In this document: positions 1 through 5,494 of the stretch, one piece after another
Position numbering within the stretch: the stretch's first letter is position 1
Layout of the letters: every line of letters begins with the position of its first letter
Assembly: GCA_025997955.1 (NCBI GenBank)
Contig: BNVH01000131.1
Location: forward strand, 1-6,400
Direction: 5' to 3'
DNA: 6,400 nt
Source of the DNA: Synergistales bacterium
Lineage (GTDB): Bacteria; Synergistota; Synergistia; Synergistales; Aminobacteriaceae
Notes under the pieces: model-generated
Seen by the model: only the letters and a program-made list of their open reading frames with translations
What the model was told of the DNA's origin: nothing
The model's database searches: none
Position numbers and translations under genes: made by a program

Positions 1-57
1 CGATTGAAAGACGGTGGCTATCAGATAAATCTATTCTTAGAAAATGTTTCCAAGTAG
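1..57 (+). CDS. 3' end of an unidentified gene (partial)
   Basis: Reading from base 1 there is an open frame of 18 codons ending in TAG at 55-57; its product ends LKDGGYQINLFLENVSK. The upstream part lies outside the window. The peptide has a plausible protein-like composition (an amphipathic strand, then a charged end), and it is followed by an AT-rich spacer, as expected at a gene end. The fragment is too short to identify. It could also be a chance open frame, since a run of 18 codons is not significant by itself. Confidence 0.3.
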   Translation, partial: RLKDGGYQINLFLENVSK

Positions 58-125
58 TATATTTTTTAGTTTATCTCCTTTTGTATACTTAACATTCGTG
101 TAGCATAATCTGCTTTATATCTCAA

Positions 126-507
126 ATTCTCACCGGAATCTGCGGTTACTTCTATAAAAGAATGGGTAGGCCCGGTCTACCCCAAAGGCACACGGCAAGA
201 GGACTATCTCCCTCTATACGCCGGGCGGTTTTCTACAGTGGAGCTGGATTTTGCCTATTATGCCATGCCACAAGCCCCGCAACTGGTAAACATGATTCAG
301 GCGGCGGGGCCAGTGTCCTGTAGGCCTTTATCGAAAAGGTCAGGTCAAACCCATACGGTTGATCCGGCCCAATGGGAAGGGCAAGCCGTCCAAAATACCT
401 AAACGCTGATACAAATATCGGATAAAACGGGGCTGTCGGGGGATCTGGTACAGGTTAAGGGCGGATGCGGCTTTGATAGCCTTTACAAAATCTTATCTTT
501 TAGCTAA
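126..507 (+). pseudogene. Decayed DUF72-family protein gene (frameshift, internal deletion, in-frame stop)
   Basis: Conceptual translation gives the N-terminal signature of DUF72 proteins (function unknown, TIM-barrel-like). ILTGICGYFYK is read at 126-158. After a one-base slip in the AAAA run at 156-159, EWVGPVYPKGTRQEDYLPLY and then RFSTVELDFAYYAMP continue in the next frame. THTVDPAQW (349-375) matches the family's middle part. It is followed directly by GQAVQN (379-396), which in intact members lies near the C terminus after an FNNH motif. So some 130-150 codons, including that motif, appear to be missing. TAA at 400-402 interrupts what would be an NAKTL-like segment. The same frame then runs to TAA at 505-507 (TLIQISDKTGLSGDLVQVK and onward). 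No start codon with a ribosome binding site is seen before 126. It is almost certainly non-functional. The family assignment rests on remembered motifs. Confidence 0.75.
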
Positions 508-510
508 AGT
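482..510 (+). promoter_or_regulatory. Candidate sigma-70-type promoter for the 51-aa/GNAT gene pair
   Basis: TTTACA at 482-487 (five of six matches to TTGACA) is followed after 17 bp by TAAAGT at 505-510 (four of six matches to TATAAT). Transcription would start near 517, giving a leader of about 15 nt that contains the AGGAGG at 521-526. An alternative -10, TATAGT at 510-515, matches better but has no well-placed -35. The promoter lies inside the tail of the DUF72 pseudogene. Confidence 0.4.
499..508. promoter_or_regulatory. Perfect 10-bp palindrome TTTAGCTAAA overlapping the candidate -10; possible operator
   Basis: TTTAG/CTAAA is an exact inverted repeat with no spacer. It overlaps the proposed -10 hexamer and lies 23 bp before the ATG of the 51-aa gene. 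Toxin-antitoxin operons are commonly autoregulated through palindromes in this position, so an operator role is reasonable. A 10-bp palindrome of low complexity can also occur by chance. Confidence 0.3.
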
Positions 511-520
511 ATAGTCATTC

Positions 521-526
521 AGGAGG
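521..526 (+). promoter_or_regulatory. Strong ribosome binding site AGGAGG of the 51-aa gene
   Basis: A consensus Shine-Dalgarno hexamer lies five bases before the ATG at 532. This is the best evidence that the short frame starting there is translated. The overlapping GNAT gene has no such site of its own. Confidence 0.8.
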
Positions 527-531
527 CTAGC

Positions 532-687
532 ATGGGAACCAGAATCAAGCCGGTACAACCTACCGAGATAAAAGACATCAAAATCGTCCGGGAAGCCATA
601 GCGCAGATCCGTAAAAAACCCACCGCCGCTGCCCTTAAGCGGCAAGAAGAAGGGAAAGAAATGCTCAAGAAATTGCTGAAAAAATGA
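532..687 (+). CDS. 51-aa basic helical peptide, putative antitoxin or partner of the GNAT protein
   Basis: The frame opens with ATG at 532 behind a consensus AGGAGG and ends with TGA at 685-687, overlapping the next gene's ATG (ATGA). The product begins MGTRIKPVQPTEIKDIKIVR and is rich in Lys, Arg, Glu and Ala. After a Pro-containing start, residues about 11-26 and 32-51 look helical. It has no Cys, no membrane segment and no clear ribbon-helix-helix or DUF1778 signature, and I do not recognise a family. The strong ribosome binding site and the stop/start overlap indicate a real gene translationally coupled to the GNAT gene. Gene order (small charged protein first, acetyltransferase second) is that of type II GNAT toxin-antitoxin pairs, so an antitoxin role is inferred from context alone. 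It may also be a shortened remnant of a longer antitoxin. Confidence 0.65.
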   Translation: MGTRIKPVQPTEIKDIKIVREAIAQIRKKPTAAALKRQEEGKEMLKKLLKK

Positions 688-1244
688 GCAGTCTCATCCC
701 CATCAGCCGTAAAAACGGCACTGATTATTTCTATATGGAAAAGCTAGGTCCTGGAGCCATTTTAACCGATTTTTTCTGCCCTATTGAAGAATACAACGAA
801 TACCTGACACAGGATGCCCTCCGTTCCCAGGATGACCATGTCGCGCTTACCTGGCTCCTCCAGGAACGAGCCTCCAAAGGTATTGTTGCCTATATGTCCA
901 TAATTAACGATGCTATCAAGCTTTCGGTTTCTGAAAAGGAACTTCATAACCTCAATTACCCTTTCAAGACTATCCCCGCTATGAAAATCGCCAAACTCGC
1001 CGTATCCCAATCCTTCCGGGAAAAATACAAAGGGATCGGTTCTTTTATGATTGATACTGCTATTAATCTTGCCCTTGAATGCAATGTAGATTATTCCGCC
1101 TGCCGGTTCCTCACGGTAGATGCCGACATCGAAAACAACGAAAGTGTACTAACCTTCTACGAAAAAAATGGCTTTATCCTCAACAACGAAATGAACAACA
1201 AAAACAGAAAAACTATCAGTATGCGGAAAGATATATTTGCATAA
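684..1244 (+). CDS. GNAT-family N-acetyltransferase, possible toxin of a toxin-antitoxin pair
   Basis: This 186-aa protein has a GNAT fold signature. KIAKLAVSQSFREKYKGIGS (residues 101-120) covers strand beta-4 and the acetyl-CoA pyrophosphate loop; the usual R/Q-x-x-G-x-G/A appears as K-Y-K-G-I-G. RFLTVDAD (141-148) is beta-5, and VLTFYEKNGF (155-164) is motif B with the conserved Tyr159. The N-terminal part (FCPIEEYNEYLTQDAL, then GIVAYMSIINDAIKL) matches the type seen in GNAT proteins related to TacT/AtaT toxins, which acetylate aminoacyl-tRNA and block translation. That role is known for relatives and only inferred here. The start overlaps the stop of the 51-aa gene in ATGA and has no good Shine-Dalgarno of its own, so translation probably depends on re-initiation. 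It is convergent with the AraC gene, 40 bp apart. An ordinary protein or small-molecule acetyltransferase remains possible. Confidence 0.85.
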   Translation: MSSLIPISRKNGTDYFYMEKLGPGAILTDFFCPIEEYNEYLTQDALRSQDDHVALTWLLQERASKGIVAYMSIINDAIKLSVSEKELHNLNYPFKTIPAMKIAKLAVSQSFREKYKGIGSFMIDTAINLALECNVDYSACRFLTVDADIENNESVLTFYEKNGFILNNEMNNKNRKTISMRKDIFA

Positions 1245-1256
1245 TTGAGCCGATTA

Positions 1257-1273
1257 CAAAATCCGATATTTTG
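1257..1273. repeat. Short inverted repeat between convergent genes (weak hairpin)
   Basis: CAAAAT (1257-1262) and ATTTTG (1268-1273) form a six-base-pair stem around the loop CCGAT, in the 40-bp gap between the GNAT and AraC gene ends. The stem is mostly A-T and no T-run follows on either strand, so it is at best a poor terminator. No better terminator is visible for either gene. Confidence 0.25.
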
Positions 1274-1284
1274 GAACTGCCTCA

Positions 1285-2169
1285 TTATTCAAAATAATGC
1301 TTAAACGATGCATTTTTTACTGAACGATATACGGAGGGTGTGGAACCGGTATACGCTTTAAACACACGGTTAAATGTTTGCAGGCTTGCAAAACCACAAC
1401 TATAGGCAATGTCAATTATCGGCGTATTTGATCTGACCAGGCGTTCTTTGGCATGGCTTATCCGCACCATTGAAAGATAATCATGAAAGCTCCATCCGGT
1501 TTGTTTCTTGAAAAAACGCGTAAAATGAAATTTACTTATCGAAACACAGGACGCCGCTTCCTCCAGCTTCAAACCGGGTTTGTCAAAATTTTTAAAAATA
1601 AAAGACAGAACTTTTTCCAACTGCCGGTTATCCGCATTGCCGTTTATTACTTTTTCTACGGGATCAGAAAAAACGGCAGATTCACGCACATACAGAAGCG
1701 CAAGCCCTATCAATTCTGCGGTAATTGAAAGCCGGAATCCCGTCTCATGTTTGCAATATTCTTCATGTATCCTGCCAAGAATGGCATTGACATTGGCCTC
1801 TGCATCATCAGAAGCAATAAGCGGCTTTTTCACAAATACCGATTGCCGGGTAATACTATTCCACAGTTCAGCAGCGCTTTTACCAAAAACTTCCGGCGTA
1901 AACTGATAAATTCTCCCGTGCATTTCCGTACTTGAATTAAAAAAACCATGAATTTGGTCCAAACTAATAATGATGCTGTCGCCCGCTTCCAGTTTATACC
2001 CTTGACCATCAATCAATGCAAAGGTTTCACCCTTCAAGACCGTGAGTATTTCGTAGAAGTTATGATAATGTAAGGGATATGCAAAATCCGGCATTTCAAT
2101 GTCCCATGAACGAAACGGAAATGAGTATGCAAATTTTTCTTTCGTTACCTTTTCCTGCCACACTTCCAT
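1285..2169 (-). CDS. AraC-family transcriptional regulator with cupin sensor domain
   Basis: The protein has 294 aa, a usual length for the family. The N-terminal half is a cupin-like AraC ligand-binding domain: LHYHNFYEILTVLKGE (33-48) with His34, His36 and Glu40, then LEAGDSIIISLDQIHGFF (60-77) with His74. The C-terminal hundred residues hold the paired helix-turn-helix: LEEAASCVSISKFHFTRFFK (202-221) and IIDIAYSCGFASLQTFNRVF (251-270), ending in the typical GSTPSVYR (275-282). Such proteins bind direct-repeat half sites and usually activate genes in response to a small molecule, often sugar-related; the ligand here cannot be told. The ATG at 2169 has only a close, weak GGTGA before it, and the promoter -10 lies 8 bp upstream, so the mRNA is nearly leaderless. 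No transport or catabolic target gene is adjacent. The divergent neighbour is an ATPase-nuclease. Confidence 0.93.
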   Translation of the reverse strand: MEVWQEKVTKEKFAYSFPFRSWDIEMPDFAYPLHYHNFYEILTVLKGETFALIDGQGYKLEAGDSIIISLDQIHGFFNSSTEMHGRIYQFTPEVFGKSAAELWNSITRQSVFVKKPLIASDDAEANVNAILGRIHEEYCKHETGFRLSITAELIGLALLYVRESAVFSDPVEKVINGNADNRQLEKVLSFIFKNFDKPGLKLEEAASCVSISKFHFTRFFKKQTGWSFHDYLSMVRISHAKERLVRSNTPIIDIAYSCGFASLQTFNRVFKAYTGSTPSVYRSVKNASFKHYFE

Positions 2170-2177
2170 TATTCACC

Positions 2178-2206
2178 ATAATAGGACAAAGAAAAATTAA
2201 TGTCCA
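2178..2206 (-). promoter_or_regulatory. Sigma-70-type promoter of the AraC-family gene
   Basis: On the minus strand TGGACA (2206-2201) is followed after exactly 17 bp by TATTAT (2183-2178). Each hexamer differs from consensus at one base. The -10 ends 8 bases before the ATG at 2169, so transcription should begin at or within about two bases of the start codon. This predicts a leaderless or nearly leaderless transcript. Confidence 0.6.
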
Positions 2207-2234
2207 CTTCAATCGGAAATTCAACCGCCGACAA

Positions 2235-2291
2235 CACGGACTACACGGACAAAAGGAAAAAACAGGAAAGAACGAGTCTGTGAGGTCCGTG
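2235..2291. repeat. 57-bp imperfect inverted repeat made of 9-bp-period CACGGAC units
   Basis: The left arm CACGGACTACACGGAC (2235-2250) contains two CACGGAC copies nine bases apart. The right arm GTCTGTGAGGTCCGTG (2276-2291) is its reverse complement at 13 of 16 positions and likewise holds two units nine bases apart. The 25-bp centre is purine-rich (AAAAGG, AAAAAAC, GGAAAG). A transcript could fold into a stem of 16 positions interrupted by a 2-nt internal loop and one further non-Watson-Crick position. It lies in the divergent gap between the AraC and ATPase genes, upstream of the AraC -35 and about 70 bp before the ATPase -10. It could be a dispersed REP-like or miniature element, or an operator: AraC proteins use direct-repeat half sites. 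The sequence alone does not decide between them. Confidence 0.6.
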
Positions 2292-2358
2292 AATATTTCG
2301 AATTAGAAATTCCTGCCCATTTTGGACCTGCCTACCTTTCTTTTTTTTCAATTTCACG

Positions 2359-2364
2359 TATACT
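2359..2364 (+). promoter_or_regulatory. Candidate -10 (TATACT) of the ATPase-nuclease gene, near-leaderless
   Basis: TATACT matches TATAAT at five of six positions and ends seven bases before the ATG at 2372, placing the predicted transcript start at or next to the start codon. The -35 is poor (TTTCTT at 2337-2342, 16-bp spacing) beside a T-run at 2341-2348, so activation by a bound regulator would be sensible. No usable Shine-Dalgarno fits between the -10 and the ATG; AGG at 2368-2370 is one base from it. Confidence 0.4.
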
Positions 2365-2371
2365 ATTAGGT

Positions 2372-3943
2372 ATGGGCAAACGAGAAGTTCGATTTTTTAA
2401 CACCACCGGACCTTGCGATCCGGACGATCACTACATGCTGCCACCGGAAGAACGGCTGGTCGGCGCCCAGCTTCAACGTTATATTAAAGATAAGCTCTAT
2501 TGGGTGCTCCATGCTCCCCGGCAAACCGGAAAAACTACCTTTTTGCGCTCCTGGATGCGGGAGATAAATGCCGGTGATGAAGCGATTGCCAGTTATGTGA
2601 CTGTAGAAACATGCCAAGGCATATCTGAACCGGAAAAGTCTATGCCGACTATCTGTAATGCCATTAAATTACACGCTGCAGCAGTAGGTGTACCCGTCCC
2701 CGAAATAACCGATACCAATCCTGCCAGTATGTTAGGTCAGACCTTAAAAAACTGGTCTGTATTGGTTGCTCCAAAGCCCCTGATCGTCCTTTTTGACGAA
2801 GTCGATGTGCTGATTGATCAAACCCTGATAAGCTTTCTTCGGCAGCTCCGTGGGGGATTTCCCGACAGAGGGGTAGGTGCTTTTCCGGTATCTATCGCTC
2901 TGGTGGGTATGCGGGACCTCAAGGATTATATTACCGCTTCCAAAGGCGGTATCCCCCCTAATCCCGGCTCCCCTTTCAATATCAAATCAGATTCTGCATC
3001 TCTATCAAATTTTCAAAAAGATGATATAGTAAAGCTCTTTGTCCAACGAACAGCGGAAAACGGTCAACAGATTACCGCAGAAGCCCTGAATTATGTCTAT
3101 GATCAGTCCATGGGCCAACCTTGGATTGTCAATTCCCTTTTTGCCCGAGCCACCATGCGGATATTGGATCGAAACAGTACCGAAACGATAACCATTGACC
3201 ATATTCAGGAAGCCCGCAAACAGATGATCGAAGCCAGGGAAACCCATCTGGATGCTCTGGGAGAACGGCTGCGGGATCAGCGTATCAGAAAGGTGATACA
3301 GACCATCATCACCGGTGAAACAAACCTTGCCATGTCCCGAACCAGCCCCGATATTGAACTGGCTATGGATTTAGGATTGGTACGATGGGATACCCAAACC
3401 GGATTTACTATTTCCAATCCCATCTACGAAGAAATCATGACCCGGTACCTTGATGCCCCTTACCATGATAATTTACCGCCCCCTTCAACCTGGCATTGGG
3501 AAAATCCCGACGGTACCCTGGATATGGATGCCCTGTTAAAAGCTTTCCAGGGTTTCTGGCAGACCAATTCCGAAGTATGGGAACAGGCAGCAGATTATCC
3601 AGAAGCTTTCCCCCATTTACTGCTGATGGCCTTCCTCCAGCGGATAACCAATGGTTCAGGCCGTATAGAACGGGAGTATGCCGCAGGACGGGGACGGATG
3701 GATCTGGCGGTGGAATACCAGGGTGCATGGAATATCCTTGAAATCAAACTGCTCAGGCAGGGAAGTTCCTTCGAGACGATTATGGCTGAAGGTATCAAAC
3801 AGACATTAGGATACCGGGATCGCTTTTCCGGTAAACCAGTAAAGTGTTACCTGATTATTTTTGATCGCCGCCCCAATAAGCCGGTCTGGGCTGATCGGAT
3901 TAAATGGCTTATAAATGAAGATGTAACGGTTGTAGGCTGTTAA
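2372..3943 (+). CDS. P-loop ATPase with C-terminal PD-(D/E)XK nuclease-like domain, function unknown
   Basis: The protein has 523 aa. The start at 2372 is supported by RFFNTTGPC (7-15) and HYMLPPEERL (20-29), which I recall as the standard opening of a spirochaete-rich ATPase family. The Walker A motif is APRQTGKTT (48-56). Walker B is PLIVLFDEVD (136-145), with catalytic-type Asp142 and Glu143. SIALVGMRDL (174-183) resembles sensor 1. Residues about 290-360 look like a winged helix (LGLVRWDTQTGFTISNPIYE). The C-terminal part has the PD-(D/E)XK pattern: GRMDLAV with Asp444, ILEIKLL with Glu457 and Lys459, and QTLGY (477-481) as the trailing Q-x-x-x-Y motif. All key residues are present, so both activities could be intact. 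No membrane segment or signal peptide is seen. Related ATPase-nuclease fusions are scattered, often multicopy and of unknown role; a defence or mobile-element role is conjecture. It is transcribed away from the AraC gene and ends 17 bp from the purF end. Confidence 0.85.
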   Translation: MGKREVRFFNTTGPCDPDDHYMLPPEERLVGAQLQRYIKDKLYWVLHAPRQTGKTTFLRSWMREINAGDEAIASYVTVETCQGISEPEKSMPTICNAIKLHAAAVGVPVPEITDTNPASMLGQTLKNWSVLVAPKPLIVLFDEVDVLIDQTLISFLRQLRGGFPDRGVGAFPVSIALVGMRDLKDYITASKGGIPPNPGSPFNIKSDSASLSNFQKDDIVKLFVQRTAENGQQITAEALNYVYDQSMGQPWIVNSLFARATMRILDRNSTETITIDHIQEARKQMIEARETHLDALGERLRDQRIRKVIQTIITGETNLAMSRTSPDIELAMDLGLVRWDTQTGFTISNPIYEEIMTRYLDAPYHDNLPPPSTWHWENPDGTLDMDALLKAFQGFWQTNSEVWEQAADYPEAFPHLLLMAFLQRITNGSGRIEREYAAGRGRMDLAVEYQGAWNILEIKLLRQGSSFETIMAEGIKQTLGYRDRFSGKPVKCYLIIFDRRPNKPVWADRIKWLINEDVTVVGC

Positions 3944-3960
3944 ATAGGCCTCCGGATTTA

Positions 3961-5478
3961 CTATTCCCCCGTTTCCCCCGACACCGGGATGGGGTACTCC
4001 CCGGTAAAGCAGCCAAGGCAGTAGGATCTTCCGGGTCCCGCTTTAATGGAAACAGGGGCGTCCCCGCTTTTGTCACCGATGGCGTCCAAAACGCCAGGGA
4101 AACCTACGGTTTCCAGGGACTCCAAAAGTCCTTCTACGGAAATAAAGGCCAGGCTGTCCGCGCCCAGGGATTTTCCCAGTTCGCTTGCGCTGGTCCCGTT
4201 GCTGATAAGGTCTTTGCGGTGGGGGGTGTCGATACCAAAGTAGCAGGGGTATTGCACCGGCGGGGAGCAGACCCGGATGTGTACTTCCTTTGCGCCGGCG
4301 CTTTTTAAAATCGCGACCAGCCGTTTACAGGTAGTTCCCCGGACGATGGAATCGTCGATGAGCACCACCCGCTTGCCCCGCACTTCGCTTTTTATCACAT
4401 TGTGTTTTACCAGAACCGCTTTTTCACGTTTGCCCTGATCCGGGGAGATGAAGGTCCGGGCAATGTATTTATTTTTAACGATCCCCATGCCGAAGGGGGT
4501 ACCCGTGGCCCGCCCGTAACCGATAGCTGCGGGGGTTCCCGAGTCGGGTACGCCGATGACCAGGTCCGCCTGAACCGCCGACTCCCGGCCCAGAATTTCC
4601 CCCGCCCGGACCCGGGCGCCGTACACATCAACCTGATCGATCACGCTGTCGGGCCGGGCGAAGTAGACGTATTCAAATGCGCAGACCGCCCGCCGGGTTT
4701 TCTCACTAAAGCTGAAGGAGAGCACCTGGTCCCGGTTGATGATGATCACTTCGCCGGGTTCCACGTCCCGGACGAATTCCCCGCCCACCGCGTCGATGGC
4801 GCAGGACTCGCTTGCCAGTATCCAGCCGCCTGAAAGTTTCCCCAGGCACAGGGGCCGGATGCCGTTGGGGTCCCGCGCGCCCACCAGGGCGTCATCGGTA
4901 AGGACCGCCAGCGCGTAGGAACCTTTGATAAATTTGATCGTGTCGGTTAATGCCTTTTCCAGACCCTTCTTGTAATTTTTGGCGATAAGGTTGACGATCA
5001 CTTCGCTGTCGCTGGATGAGGTAAAGCCGATGCCCGCGTCTTCCAGAAGCTCACGGACCACATCGGCGTTGGTCAGGGTGCCGTTATGGGCCACCGCAAT
5101 GGACCCAAGCTTAAAGCGGCTTACAAAGGGCTGTGCGTTTTCTATAGTGCTGGAACCGAAGGTGGAATAGCGGACATGCCCCACTGCGGCGGCGCCCTTG
5201 AGCTGGGATAGTATATCCGGGGTAAAGATTTCCCCCGCCAATCCCATGCCCTTGCGGCATTCGATGGTTTTATCTTTTACCGCCGCAATCCCCGCGCTTT
5301 CCTGTCCCCGGTGCTGCAGGGAAAGAAGGCCGTAGTACACCAAGGGCGCCGCATCCCGGGCCGGGTCCTCAAAGAAGACACCGAAGACACCGCACTCTTC
5401 ATGAAACTTGTCCGCTTCCAGAGTCCAAGTTTCATGTTGAAGCTTATCATCGTCATGAATCGCAGTGTTGCTGTTCAT
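3961..5478 (-). CDS. purF: Amidophosphoribosyltransferase (glutamine PRPP amidotransferase)
   Basis: This enzyme catalyses the first committed step of purine synthesis: PRPP plus glutamine gives 5-phosphoribosylamine, in the cytosol. Residue numbers here count from an upstream ATG at 5487. The glutaminase nucleophile is Cys32 in FHEECGVFG, followed by LQHRGQESAG (57-66) and AHNGTLTN (133-140). The PRPP loop is VLIDDSIVRGTT (375-386). Cys269 (CAFEYVYFARPDS), Cys415 (YPCYFGID), Cys490 and Cys493 (CLGC) match the four ligands of the [4Fe-4S] cluster of the Bacillus-type enzyme, which also has a cleaved propeptide. I place the start at the ATG at 5478 (Met4 of that longer frame), because AAGGA lies eight bases before it, while the 5487 ATG has GAAGG directly against it. 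The propeptide would then be 28 residues, against 11 in B. subtilis. It is the last gene of purE-purC-purF, and no terminator is obvious after it. Confidence 0.97.
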   Translation of the reverse strand: MNSNTAIHDDDKLQHETWTLEADKFHEECGVFGVFFEDPARDAAPLVYYGLLSLQHRGQESAGIAAVKDKTIECRKGMGLAGEIFTPDILSQLKGAAAVGHVRYSTFGSSTIENAQPFVSRFKLGSIAVAHNGTLTNADVVRELLEDAGIGFTSSSDSEVIVNLIAKNYKKGLEKALTDTIKFIKGSYALAVLTDDALVGARDPNGIRPLCLGKLSGGWILASESCAIDAVGGEFVRDVEPGEVIIINRDQVLSFSFSEKTRRAVCAFEYVYFARPDSVIDQVDVYGARVRAGEILGRESAVQADLVIGVPDSGTPAAIGYGRATGTPFGMGIVKNKYIARTFISPDQGKREKAVLVKHNVIKSEVRGKRVVLIDDSIVRGTTCKRLVAILKSAGAKEVHIRVCSPPVQYPCYFGIDTPHRKDLISNGTSASELGKSLGADSLAFISVEGLLESLETVGFPGVLDAIGDKSGDAPVSIKAGPGRSYCLGCFTGEYPIPVSGETGE

Positions 5479-5486
5479 CGGCCTCA

Positions 5487-5491
5487 TCCTT
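5487..5491 (-). promoter_or_regulatory. Ribosome binding site AAGGA that decides the purF start
   Basis: On the minus strand AAGGA lies just after the purC stop, eight bases before the ATG at 5478. A second in-frame ATG at 5487-5485 overlaps this site, with zero spacing to GAAGG, so it is unlikely to be used. The site sits in the purC-purF junction, so the two genes are almost certainly on one mRNA. Confidence 0.55.
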
Positions 5492-5494
5492 CAA

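Noticed and set aside
1..57. Similarity of the gene tail to zeta-toxin-like proteins (GY.INLFL pattern)
   Set aside because: Only 18 residues are visible and the match is a short common strand pattern, so no function is assigned.
150..170. Programmed frameshifting at the AAAA run in the DUF72 remnant
   Set aside because: The gene also has a large internal deletion, a stop codon and no start site, so decay explains it better than recoding.
2295..2310. ATTTC...GAAAT inverted repeat just right of the 57-bp element
   Set aside because: It is a five-base A/T-rich stem in A/T-rich DNA, expected by chance, and not aligned with any promoter element.
3496..3741. Alternative-frame and antisense open frames inside the ATPase gene (also 3435-3728 and 3005-3247 minus)
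   Set aside because: They overlap the coding frame that carries the nuclease and ATPase motifs and have no independent evidence.
3941..3960. Inverted repeat TAAAT...ATTTA between the ATPase and purF stops, considered as a bidirectional terminator
   Set aside because: The stem is only five A-T pairs around a ten-base loop with no following T-run. It is too weak to call.
4402..4833. Plus-strand open frame of 143 codons opposite purF, with smaller ones at 4046-4243 and 4736-5170
   Set aside because: All are shadows of the purF coding strand, with biased Pro/Gly/Arg composition and no supporting start signals.
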